64,000 nucleotides of DNA, from assembly GCA_964036665.1 (NCBI GenBank), contig OZ038529.1:21834060-21898059 (forward strand), given 5' to 3'. Of this stretch, positions 21,723-31,730 are shown piece by piece. The notes below the pieces were generated by a model that was not told the DNA's origin, searched no databases, and was given only the letters and a program-made list of their open reading frames with translations. The position numbers and the translations under genes were made by a program. The stretch comes from Gordius sp. MW1 (taxonomy: Eukaryota; Nematomorpha; Gordioida; Gordea; Gordiidae). Each line of letters opens with the position of its first letter. Within the stretch, counting starts at the first letter, position 1.

Positions 21723-23637
21723 TTGATATGTCAACATTTTTATGTAAAATATTGAATGTATGAGGTAAAATTTCCATGTCTATCTTTTTAGATATATAAC
21801 TCAAATTATGATCCTCAGGTGCGGATTGCATTCTTGATTCACTGTTTAAATTAACATCACTTTCTGCTCTGTCATCATTATTATGTTTGATTATTTTTAT
21901 TTCAATGTGTTTAACATCTTCTTTGTACAAATGCAACAAATTATAAGCCAGTTCTTCTTTAGATGCACTACCAAATATTTAATAATTATTATTAATAGCT
22001 TACCTGATTGAATTAGCCTCACTTATAACATTCTCTAAAGCTTGTATAGAATTTATTTGTGAAGGATATCCAATAATTTGTACATCAGTGTTTTCTGAAT
22101 CTGGTCTAAATTTTGCAGTAATATGTGTAGTCTCTAAGTAAGATGTTTCAGGATGTTTATGGTGGGGTGATATGGGTATAGATTCTTCTAGACATTATTA
22201 TTTAATAATTAAGAATAATTAATAAATTACTTGGATAAAAATAGTCCAGAAATTTGGATACTCCCAACAATTTATAAAATGTTTGAAGAAATGTTAAAGT
22301 ATTAGTGTGACAAGCTGAGCATGGATTTTCTATGGCACATGGATTATACCAAAAGGTTATTTCTGCATTAAATGGATCAGGTGATTTGTAGTCCTTTAAT
22401 AATTTAAATTTTATAAAAAATTATTTTGACATAAAATAATACTTTTACAGTGGAGGATATTTTATGTTTTAACTCATAATATATTTGTTTAATCTGATAT
22501 AGGATATCTTTATCAAAATGCAGAGCAAACACATCTTTCATTTTTCTACCCCACAAATAAGGTACATTGTGAGAGTAAGTATCATTATTCCCAATATCAA
22601 CTTGTTGGAAAAAACAGGCATCATTTTCTAGAATTAGTTTGTTATCACATAGTATATCATTTGTTTTTTGGTCTGCCTTGTTATCAAATTTTTCACAATG
22701 TATTTCAACAAGGTTTATTAATTTTGCAGATACTTTAGATATCGTATCATTTTGAACGTCTTTTTCAAAGTAAGACATTTGATAACCATTACATCCTATA
22801 CCCAATGCTGTATCAGTTAGATTGTATAAAGGGATATCATTTGTTTTAGGCTCACACTTCTGCTTTGTCGGGTTACCCCATAAAAAATTAAGATTTGATA
22901 TTAATGTTGAAGAGATTGGTTTATATGATGACCATTTGGTTTTGAAAAATTTACTTTCAGAAACACCAAAATCAATCCATGCAAATTGAATTTTTTTAAT
23001 TATTTTACCAAAATCTGAATTGCTAATAGTTTTGAGGTACTTTACAAACCCTGATACAATATTTTCACTACCCAATATAATAACCCCAAGGGATTGATTT
23101 GAATTACTACTGAAAGGAAAATCATATTGAATATTAGTTGCAGAAATCTGTTTTATAAAATAAGGTAGCTCCTTATCGATTACACTATCTTTTAAATGAC
23201 TACTAAAATCATCATTTGAAATCTATAAAATATTATAGCACAATATGTTGCTAAATACCTTGATTATATCAACTAAAACGCCAGCAGAATGTAAGATAGG
23301 GGCTACATAGTTATTATAATATTTAAATGTAGAATGTCTGTATTTGTCATTCGTTTCATCCAGTAAAACAAACACTTTGCGTGGATCATCGTGTGGACTT
23401 ATTTTCAGGTCACCATATTTCTATACTATTTGATATAAATAACAATTTGATTAAATTTTACCTGTGCATTTAAGCAATAGGCTTTGACTATCTGATTTTC
23501 ACTAAAATACATGTATTTTATGAATAATATATTTACCTATACAATTGATGCAAATATCGTACACCCCCTAAAGATAACACTCCAAAGAAACATACCTTTT
23601 TCCAATTATTTCTTATTTTGAAAAATACATTTTTCAT
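21718..23637 (-). CDS. AGK: acylglycerol kinase, mitochondrial (AGK), seven exons
   Basis: Exons on the minus strand: 23637-23537, 23501-23462, 23420-23259, 23222-22449, 22393-22231, 22187-22004 and 21967-21718. All introns are GT-AG and 36-55 bp, phases fit, and 557 codons are open. AGK is a mitochondrial lipid kinase and, in vertebrates, a kinase-independent subunit of the TIM22 carrier translocase. Matches to the family: the start M-K-N-V-F-F-K-I-R-N-N-W-K-K with a following hydrophobic segment; A-Q-K-Y-G; V-A-P-I-L-H-S-A-G-V-L-V-D-I-I-K (about 86-101); a Cys cluster at C378, C384, C387; and the E-I-L-P C-terminal strand. The V-I-I-L strand at 148-151 leads into G-S-E-N instead of G-G-D-G-T, and the nucleotide-loop segment after V-F-V-L-L is also altered, so catalysis is doubtful. 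It is longer than the 422-residue human protein through an insertion in exon 4. Confidence 0.82.
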
Positions 23638-23680
23638 TTTATGAATGAAGCTTAACCCACACCTGCTTAAAGGAGGAGCC

Positions 23681-23876
23681 TTAGTGTTGTAAAAACGGCT
23701 GGTTTTGTTTGTCCGACCTTTAGTTTTAGTCGACTAATCAACAAACCAAAGATTTTTTGGTCTGTTTTTCTTAGTCGCATAAGTAGACCAAAGATTTGAG
23801 CAAAAAACCTTTGGTCTATTTATGTTTAGTCGACCAAAGGTCGATCAAACAAAACCCAGCCCTTTTTACAACACTA
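23681..23876. mobile_element. hAT-type MITE, TAGTGTTGTAAAAACGG family, at AGK 5' end
   Basis: Terminal inverted repeats are TTAGTGTTGTAAAAACGGCT and its complement. The whole 196 bp is close to a palindrome around GGTCGACC and AAACAGACC motifs. It is flanked by an exact 8-bp duplication, GAGGAGCC, at 23673-23680 and 23877-23884. It sits 44 bp upstream of the AGK start codon, inside the likely promoter or 5' UTR. Confidence 0.88.
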
Positions 23877-23936
23877 GAGGAGCCGAAGCTTAAATTTGTA
23901 AAATCGACATGTTTATATTTAGTCTATTTATATACT

Positions 23937-24129
23937 TATTACAGTTGGGGATCTTTATTTACTACAGACAGGTTTCGAAGCGATACAATAATAGAAAGTG
24001 AGTAAAAACGTGTATATTCAACGTATGTAATACATTCCACATATAATCAATTAACGATAATTTGATTGACAACACATCGGTAAATAACATATCCCCTAAG
24101 GCACTTCGCACTCCAATTACAGCTCTACA
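23937..24129 (-). repeat. 3' LTR of the gypsy element
   Basis: 193 bp, uninterrupted. It carries AATAAA (AGTAAATAAAGATCCCC) near its end. Comparison with the split 5' LTR fixes the edges of the 1.8-kb insert there. Confidence 0.85.
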
Positions 24130-24227
24130 GTTCCCCCCTTTTCACTGACAAAATCCTTAAGGAATGCTGGCGGTTTCCGACTACGCTGCTGGTATCTAGG
24201 TTCTTCTCTAGGCGTTCCTGACTATTT

Positions 24228-25163
24228 TTAAATTTGTTCCCTTCTAGGTTCTTCTCTGGGCGTTTCTGACTGGTTTTGCATTTGTTCCCTTATAGCACTT
24301 GTTCCCCCTTCCCTTTCTGATGATATCCTTTGCGGCCACCGGTTCTCTTGTCCCAGTGTGGTCCAATCCAAGATTTTCCGTTTCCTTACTTGATCCACGT
24401 GTCGGTGGTGTTTTCTTCCCTGTGCCCATACAACGTAGGACCGACTACCGTGCTTGGCTTTTATCGTGCCTTTTACCCATTTACTTGGTCCTAAAAACAT
24501 ACGTACCCAAATCAAGTCTCCTACGTTGAACATCTGCGGGTTCCCGGTCTCTACCCATTGTTGTGGTACGGTTTCCCTCAATACCTCCCATTCGGTTCGC
24601 ATACGTCTTTTTAGCATCACCTCTGCTGGGCCTTTATTGGTTGTGGGGTGTTTTGTAGATCTGTAGTTTTCTAAACATCTACTTAGCTCTACTTCCGACT
24701 CGTTTCTAATAATTTCTTTAATTAATCGTACATATCTTTCTGCCAGACCGTTAGACGCAGGATGGTAAGGAGCTGTCCATCGCTGATTAATCCCTCTCAT
24801 CTTGCAAAAATTCTGTAATTCCTGCCCTTTGAATTGCGGGCCGTTATCTGATATTAACCATGGCGGATTTCCAAATCTAGCAAACGTTTCGGCAAGTTTT
24901 TTTATAATGGTGGTCGCTGTGGTGTCTTCTAATTTAAACACCTCTACCCATTTCGAGCTATTCTCCACCATCACCAGGTATGACTTACCCTTGAGAGGAC
25001 CCATGATATCGATATGCTGAACCCACGGTCTATGGCTAGGTTGATACTCTATCAACGGTGCCTTCTTCGCCGCCGCGACAGTGTAATTGCAATTCCGGCA
25101 CCCTTTCGCTACGCTCAATAAGTCATCGTCGAGAGTAGGCCACCATATATACTGCCCCGCCAC
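24228..25163 (-). pseudogene. gypsy integrase, core intact
   Basis: Reading begins inside the zinc-binding region (C-R-N-C at about 22-25). The catalytic triad is present: D52 (H-I-D-I-M-G-P), D106 (L-I-S-D-N-G-P-Q-F) and E142 (S-N-G-L-A-E-R), giving D-D-35-E. The C-terminal part keeps V-G-D-L-I-W-V-R-M and a V-x-Q-V-R-K-R-K tail, then a polar extension to 311 residues. A single in-frame TAA just before this segment separates it from the H-x-G-H-V-G-I-K-R-M zinc-finger half in the upstream frame. Catalytically competent by residues, but unlikely to be made in place. Confidence 0.88.
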
Positions 25164-25960
25164 TTATTGCATCCGCTTGATACCCACGTGGCCCCTATGT
25201 AATCTTTGGAGTACCGCTCCTCGTAACTTAGCCGGAATTAATATTCGTCGTCCTTTGTAAAATATTATGCTTTTGGCTTCGTGTAACTTTGGCAGGTGTT
25301 TTTCGTAGGAGCGTTTTAGCCCATACGTGACCCTTGTGTTTTGTTTACCTCTAATCCACTCTTTTAATTGTCGCAGCCCCGGGTCGTCCAAGGTGTGTTG
25401 TCTTACTACGTCCAATGATATAAACGGATTCGTCGAGTCTTCTGGCATTTCCTCGCTCACCTGATACGCGTTTTCGTTCGGTTTTCTAGACAAGTAATCT
25501 GCCGCGTTTTGGGATCCCTTGTTGTACACAAACTTGGTCGTGTCTGATACCATGAGCGCCCACCTAGTTAGACGTGGTGACCATTGTTCCTTGCCCCTTT
25601 TGCTCTGATCGAATATATATACTAGGGGTCTATGTCATGATTGTAACGCTTCGTCCTTGTATATATTCATTGAACTTTTTTATTCCATAAACCACCGCAA
25701 GGGCCTCTCGTTCGATCGTCAAATACTAGCTTTCGCTATCGTTTAACGCTCTTGAAGCATAGGCCACCACTCTCCAATTCTCCCCTGGTGCTCGTTGCTG
25801 TAAGATGGCCCCTAACCCTGTACCCGAGGCGTCTATTTTTTCATGAGTTTCTGAATCGGGTCCACGATTTTGGCGTAGTCCTTAATAAACTTTGAAAAAT
25901 ATGCTGTTAACCCCAGGAACGATTTTATTTCATTTTTGTTTGTTAAATTTTTCAACTGCT
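25164..25960 (-). pseudogene. gypsy RNase H and connection, frameshifted
   Basis: The frame at 25553-25164 covers the end of RNase H (N-A-A-D-Y-L-S-R-K) and the zinc-finger half of integrase (H-R-G-H-V-G-I-K-R-M). Upstream pieces read D-A-S-G-T-G-L-G-A-I-L-Q-Q and E-A-L-A-V-V-Y-G-I-K-K-F, with stops between them. Relative to gypsy elements about 35-40 codons are missing between the P-I-Q-K-L-M-K-K segment and D-A-S-G, so part of the thumb/RNase H junction is deleted. Confidence 0.8.
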
Positions 25961-26027
25961 TAACCAGTTCGGCTTTATTGTCGTTGATTTGAATTCCCTT
26001 GTTACTTATTTACGTATCCCAAAAATG

Positions 26028-27158
26028 TTACTTCCTTCGCCCACAAGATGCTCTTGGAATGTTTGGCACGAAACCCCATTTTTGTAACGTTTCTAGTACT
26101 TTGAGTAACCGCTCGTTGTGAATTTCTTCCGTTTCCCCCGCGATTAGTATATCATCGATGTATACCGCTACCCCCTCCATGCCTCCTAATATCTGATCCA
26201 TTGTTTTTTGGAAAATCGCCGCGGCGCAATTTAAGCCAAAAGGCATTCGGTTAACTTTAAATAGGCCCTTGTGCGTGGAGATAGTCAATCGTTGGCTCGT
26301 TTCTGGACCTAATTCGAGTTGTAAGTACGCTTTCGTTAGGTCTAGCTTAGTAAAACAACACGCGTTATCGAGTTTATTTAACAAATCGTCGATTTTGGGT
26401 AAGGAGTACAACAATCCTTGAGCGTATTTGTTTATAGTAAACCGGTAATCAATACATAATCGAAGAGTCCCATCGCTTTTTTTCACGGGTACCACTGGAC
26501 TGGCCCATCTTGAGAAATCGATCGGTTCTATCACCCCGTCTCTGACCCATTTGTCCAGCTCTTCTTCTACTTCTTTCTTCCACGCCATCGGCACCCTTCG
26601 TGCGGGGATAAATACGGGATCTATGCCCTCTTTTAACGGTACTTCCACCCTTATTCCCTTGACTGCTTTTGAAAATTCGTTTAGCTGGCCCTCCCATTGC
26701 TTCATCACGTGCCGGATCGCTGACTTGGAATCCTTCGGTCTTTCTACGTAATTTACCGCGAACCGTTCCGCCGCAGCTCTGGAGTTCCAACGAATTCGTC
26801 GCCAAATTTCGGGCTCAAATTCTTGGATCTAATCGATCCCACACAACGGCAGCTTAGCTACGTCTACTATCAATAACGACAGCTGTTTTCTCGTGTCCCC
26901 CATTCGGACATCAGCTTGTACCTTGGCTACGATCTTTATTTCCTCGTGGCCGTACGCGTACACCGTCGGGACGGGCTTTTTGTTGCGTGGGATCTCCTTC
27001 GCCCATCTTCGCGCCGGTATTATCGATACCGTGGCGCCGGTATCGAAGATGCATTGGAATAATTCGTTATTAATATACAGATCTACAGTTAACACATCTA
27101 AAGCATGTTTTAACCTGGGAATTCGGACCGGCCCAAGCCACGCTTCTCGTCTCGCCAC
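26028..27158 (-). pseudogene. gypsy protease and reverse transcriptase
   Basis: Protease at 27158-26829 has C-I-F-D-T-G-A-T-V-S-I-I-P (D39 of this segment). A TAG near 26829, probably from a Trp codon, separates it from the reverse transcriptase in the same frame. The polymerase shows L-D-L-T-K-A-Y and V-Y-I-D-D-I-L-I-A, so all three catalytic Asp are kept, plus M-P-F-G-L. The frame shifts after L-Q-K-W-G-F near 26070. Tether sequence before P-V-F-I-P-A-R-R is normal for gypsy. Confidence 0.88.
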
Positions 27159-27706
27159 TACGCTCCACGCCTCTTCGGACCCGTTTTACAAAGTGCTTAG
27201 CCCCCACCCCCCCCCCCCCCCCGTTTATCGTCTCGGCCGTTAACGCCAGCTCGCGTTGGCGGTCCCATTTAATGTCATTTTCTGCCAACAGTCTCGTAAG
27301 CTTCTATCGCGCAATCCTATACTGAATTGGTCGACGATTCTGTTCTGCAATTCTTCGTTTCCGAAGTTGCAACTGTTAGCTCCGGCCTTGAGTCTATTAG
27401 CGTACGTGTCTATCGTCTCTCTCTGGCCTTGTCGGAATTTTGAGAATTCATACCTCTTTGCCCTCGCGCATGAATTCCCTTGGAAATTTTTTTTTAACGA
27501 TTTCTAGCTTCTTCATATGTAATTCCTATCAACTCTTGAGGTCTATAATCCTCTAGTATTAATTGGAATGCTTCCCCATCAAGGCAGGTTAATAATAGAG
27601 CTGCTTTTTGCTCATCTGTCTCCGTTTTATTGCTCCTTAGGAATAGCTCAAATTGTGTTTTAAAAGCGTCGATGTTAGCCGTTGTTTTATATTTCTGCAT
27701 TACCAC
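27070..27706 (-). pseudogene. gypsy gag, frameshifted
   Basis: The first part (27706-27494) has a capsid-like helical pattern with F-L-R-S-N-K and A-L-L-L-T-C-L-D-G-E-A-F. A second frame continues with R-E-T-I-D-T-Y-A-N-R-L-K and R-I-V-D-Q-F-S-I-G-L-R-D, typical of gypsy gag. The downstream part includes a long G run (poly-C on the plus strand at 27206-27223) and a single C-x-x-C in place of a full zinc knuckle. Confidence 0.7.
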
Positions 27707-27731
27707 GTAAGCTTTCCCTTTACGTCACCAC

Positions 27732-27792
27732 TATTAAAGTTGGGGATCTTTATTTACTACAGACAGGTTTTGAAGCGATACAATAATAGAAA
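27732..27792 (-). repeat. 5' LTR of the gypsy element, distal piece
   Basis: Matches 23937-23997 of the 3' LTR. The LTR resumes at 29618-29752 (matching 23998-24129). The 1.8 kb between is an insertion. Confidence 0.88.
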
Positions 27793-29617
27793 CTCGGGCC
27801 TTCGGCCCTCGTGGGAAGGGGGAGGGGAGAAGGGGAGGGGAGAAGGGAAGGGGAGAAGGGAAGGGGGGACGACTCATCTTTACTTCGTATAAATGTATCA
27901 TATTTGCTATGCAATTTATGGGCGAGAAAGGTGGGAAGGGGCGAGAATGCCTATAGGGGGGTATTAAATGCCTAATAATTAATTAATTATTTATACAAAT
28001 TTTCCATTTATAGGCAAAATGTAATATAGGCAAAATGTAATATAGGCAAGGGTTAGGGTTAGATTTAGTGTTTGCATCTAGTTGCGTATTACATTAGTTT
28101 TTACGGCCTTTAGTGATTATGGGTCTAACAAACATTATATTATAAAACATCACAATGTTAAGAATTTGCAGAATTGTTGGGAGAAATTTTTGTTGAATTT
28201 GAACAATTTTTAATTAAAAAAATCAAAAATTTGGCGAATGGTCATTTTTTCTCCATTGGTCAGTACCAACAGATACTCTATAAGTCAATGATAGCTAAAA
28301 AAACGGAAAAAAAAATTTGATGCTCACTTTGGCCAATGGTCATTTTTTTCCATCGGTCAGCAGCCAGCACACGGTAAAAATGGATATAAATTCATAAGAG
28401 TAAAAAAAACGAAAAAAAAATTTTCGAATCACATTTTGGCCAATGGTCATTTTATTCCATTGGTCAGCAGCCAGGACACGGTAAAAGTGGATATAAATTC
28501 ATAATAGCCAAAAAAAACGTAAAAAAAAATTTTCGAATCACATTTTGGCCAATGGTCATTTTATTCCATTGGTCAGCAGCCAGCGGACGGCCAAAAAGTC
28601 ATAATAGCAATGGTAGGAACAAGAACAATCATAATAGTCAAAAAAAAACGAAAAAATAATTTCGATTCACATTTTGGCCATTGGTCATTTTTTCCATCGA
28701 TCAGGAGCCAGCGGACGGCCAAAAAGCCTTATTATCAATGATAGTAACAAGAACAATCATAATAGTCAAAACTAAAACGAAAAAAAACTTGGAATCACAT
28801 TTTGGCAAATGGTCATTTTTTCCATCGGTCAGCAGCCAGCGGACGGCCAAAAAGTCATAATAGCAATGGTAGTAACAGGAACAATCATAATAATCAAAAA
28901 AAAACGAAAAAATAAACTTGGATTCACATTTTGGCCAATGGTCATTTTTTTCATTGGTCAGCAGCCAGCAGACGGCCAAAAAGTCATAATAGCAATGGTA
29001 GTAACGGGAACAATCATAATAGTCAAAAAAAAACGAAAAAATAAACTTGGATTCACATTTTAGCCAATGGTCATTTTTTCTTTGGTCAGCAGGGACGGCC
29101 GAAAAGTCGTATTAGCAATAGTAGTAACAGGAACAATCATAATAGTCAAAAAAAAAGAAAAAATAAACTTGGATTCACATTTTGGCCAATGGTCATTTTT
29201 TTCATTGGTCAGCAGCCAGCAGACGAGTCTTATTATCAATGGTAGTAACAAGAACAATCATAAGAGTCTAAAAAAAACCCGAGATTCTAACCCAAACCCT
29301 TCTAGTGGAGGGCATAGGGTAATTATAGCAATTAATATCAATGTTACCCAATTCAAAAACGAATAGATATACTTATGCATTAATTTAACGTAGCAATTAA
29401 AACCCGACCCCGCCCGAAAGCGAGGGAGATAGAGATGAGGGGTGGGGCACCTCTTAATTTAAAAAATAACACAGCGAGGGAGATAGAGATGAGGGGTGGG
29501 GCACCTCTTTTTCATGCATTAATTTAAAAAATCGATAACCTAATTTACCCAATGCAAATAGATAGGGATGGACGGACGGACAACCAAAAAACGAGCCCAT
29601 AAATTGCATAGCAATTA
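27793..29617 (-). mobile_element. Helentron-like satellite element, copy G, inside an LTR
   Basis: The ends are known from the uninterrupted LTR at 23937-24129. On the minus strand it starts at 29617 with AATTGCTATGCAATTTATGG and ends at 27793 in the hairpin CGAGGGCCGAAGGCCCGAG. About 110 bp before the 3' end is the inverted 5' motif (27905-27920). The middle holds about nine satellite units (28225-29270) and GGGTTAGGGTTAG at 28037. The target lies in a TTT run on the minus strand, and only As are repeated at the junctions. This fits Helentrons, which insert between T residues. No protein is encoded. Confidence 0.75.
28225..29270. repeat. satellite array, about 129-bp units
   Basis: About nine head-to-tail units. 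Each contains TTTTGGCCAATGGTCATTTT and a partner ATTGGTCAGCAGCCAG, so CCAAT boxes face each other over about 10 bp. Two unit types alternate: one with GGACGGCCAAAAAGTC and GTAACAGGAACAATC, one with CACGGTAAAAGTGGATATAA. Related arrays lie at 9734-11020, 12640-13460, 14100-14680, 51960-53340 and 60140-60960. Confidence 0.9.
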
Positions 29618-29879
29618 AAAGTGAATAAAAACGTGTATATCCAACGTAGATAAAACATTTAGCATATAACCAATTAACGATAATTTGATTGACAACACAT
29701 CGGTAAATAACATATCCCCTGAGGCACTTCGCACTCCAATTACCTCTCTACAATAATAATCCTTAATACCAAAGAGGCCTAACTGAAAATCAGCTTAATC
29801 AATTTACTCACGACTTTAAATGTTTTATAGCAATAGTAAATAAATTTTGAACTTTTTGTTGTAGATAGCAAATAAAAAT

Positions 29880-30480
29880 TTAATAATTAGGCGTGAAAAA
29901 CTAATTATCGTCTGCGATTAAGGGTTTGTTTAAAGCACTAATCGGAAATTAATTATCGTCTGCGCGATTCATAATTAAGCGTGAGAAACTAATTATCGTC
30001 TGCGATTAAGGGTTTGGTTAAAAGCACTAATTGGAAGCAGACGAATTTGTAAAGGGCATTTTCTCGTTGAGATGTGCAGTACATCGAACTTTCTGCATCT
30101 CTCATGCAAATTGAGAAGGGGATGTACAGGGTATATAAGGATGAATTTGTACTTTACATTTAATCGTTATATTTTTATTTCTGTATCTAGCAAAACCGTT
30201 CGAAAGAAGTCTAAAGTCCTATAATCCCATACCGTAATTTACCCATAGGCACCACCAGTTCTAGTCTATTGATTGCACGAATCCCCCTTCGCCATCTTCA
30301 TACATCGACATTTTACTTTAATCCTGAAGATCATTATACGATCGATAATTTGTTTATTGGATTTATAATTCAAATTCGCCCAATATTGTTTTATATTAAT
30401 TGCATACCTAAATAAAGGAGTTCAATCGAAATCTACTTACAATCATTAATTACAAATATCACACTGGTAACGCGGACATA
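29880..30480 (+). repeat. solo LTR remnant
   Basis: The segment CTCTCATGCAAATTGAGAAG near 30095 and the following TATATAAGG parallel the LTR at 15706-16388 (CCCTCATGCAAATTGAGGAG, then TATATAGCG). The end has AATAAAGGAGTTCAATCG like AATAAAGGATTCAAAACG there. A roughly 90-bp internal direct repeat (CTAATTATCGTCTGCG) lies at 29899 and 29988. It is a diverged relative of that LTR family without an internal region. Confidence 0.6.
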
Positions 30481-30636
30481 TCTGTGATAGTACTTACAAA
30501 AACCTACTTACTATATCTTATCTGATAAAATACTTTTAAATGTATATGAGAAGTAAGTAAATGAATTGCGGGTTTATCGATAATAATCAGAAGATAATAA
30601 TTACCCCTTTCAGGAGTGCCGCAATTAACTTAAATA

Positions 30637-30750
30637 TTTACCCTAATTAGCGCCATCTATCGGCGATTTTAATTAGAGACTAATTAGACCTATATAGTTC
30701 AAATTAGTCTCTAATTAAAATCGCCGACAGATGGCGCTAATTAGGGTAAA
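30637..30750. repeat. 114-bp palindromic MITE
   Basis: Arms TTTACCCTAATTAGCGCCAT and onward (30637-30685) pair with 30702-30750 with one or two mismatches around a 16-nt centre. Flanking target duplications are unclear. Confidence 0.8.
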
Positions 30751-31606
30751 CTTTTAAATGTATGTTGCTATATGATACAGATTTTTAAGAAAACAAAAAT
30801 TTTATGACTACGTGAAGTTGAAACAAAACTACACCGCTTATCATCTTAAGGGAAAAGCTTGAATAATCATAAAATTATTAAATTTAAATCCACTCTCCTT
30901 TCTTCACCATACTCCCTTTATGTGTGCTTGGCTAGATATAAAGGCGGGAGTGGAGAGGTAAAAGGGAGAGAGTAATGTGTTGGAAAACATCGCATATTTA
31001 GTATCTAATCTGGTACTCTGTTTTTCATAGTGATAAGAATTTTGATAAAGGGGAGCGGTTTACGTGAACGCAAATAAATTAAAATAAAGGAGTGAAACAG
31101 AAAAATAAAAATAATATGCCGCGGCATTATAGCCCCAAAAAAGGTTAAAATGTGCATTTTTTTACCTTCAACCTCGATAATCTAAAAAACCGGAAGTTTT
31201 GGGAAAAAATTAAAAACAGATTATTATTCAGCGCAAAATTCTCTAACAGAAATAATAGTCTGATTGTAGTATAATCACAATGTCAATAATTATTGTTCTG
31301 TGTTATTGAAGTTGGGTTATCATGTAACTAATTATATTAATTTAGAGTCGTTTCTGTTTAAATCGCGACAACAGATATGCATACTCCCCAATCTTTAGCT
31401 TAAATTATTATTTCCTGCTATTTGGACGGAAACCGTTAAAACAAACAAATCCAGTCCGCCTTATAATGTTATGCCCAAAAGATTAAAGACTGATTATTAA
31501 AGTCTTTCAGATGATCATGACATAACAAACGTTATTAATAGTTGGCATATAAAAGTATTTTAAAAACCAAATGGAAATTATGATATTCTTATATATGAAA
31601 CTTTTA

Positions 31607-31713
31607 CACACGTTACACTAACGTGGCCTGATGCGCCATTTGGCGTTAGAAGGGGTCAACCTTAGATTGCACTAACTAAGCTCTTGGGCGTCTTCGCGAC
31701 AAACATACATACA
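31607..31713 (+). mobile_element. short retroposed segment with 17-bp target duplication
   Basis: TATATATGAAACTTTTA occurs at 31590-31606 and 31714-31730, flanking 107 bp that end in CATACATACA. A direct duplication of this length and a simple-repeat tail indicate target-primed reverse transcription of a 5'-truncated non-LTR element or SINE. No coding sequence is left. Confidence 0.7.
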
Positions 31714-31730
31714 TATATATGAAACTTTTA

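Larger units (their letters stand above)
23937..29752 (-). mobile_element. Ty3/gypsy retrotransposon, decayed, 5' LTR split by an insert
   Basis: Order on the minus strand is 5' LTR (29752-29618 plus 27792-27732), gag, protease, reverse transcriptase, RNase H, integrase, purine tract AAAAGGGGGGAA and 3' LTR (24129-23937). Integrase after RNase H places it in Ty3/gypsy. LTRs begin TGTAGAG. Flanking 5-mers ATAAT (29753) and ATACT (23932) are a likely target duplication with one change. Several stops, frameshifts and a deletion at the start of RNase H make it inactive. It lies upstream of AGK on the same strand. Confidence 0.88.

Noticed and set aside
26449..26805. 118-aa minus-strand ORF overlapping reverse transcriptase
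   Set aside because: It is the wrong frame of the gypsy pol gene; the polymerase motifs are in the other frame.
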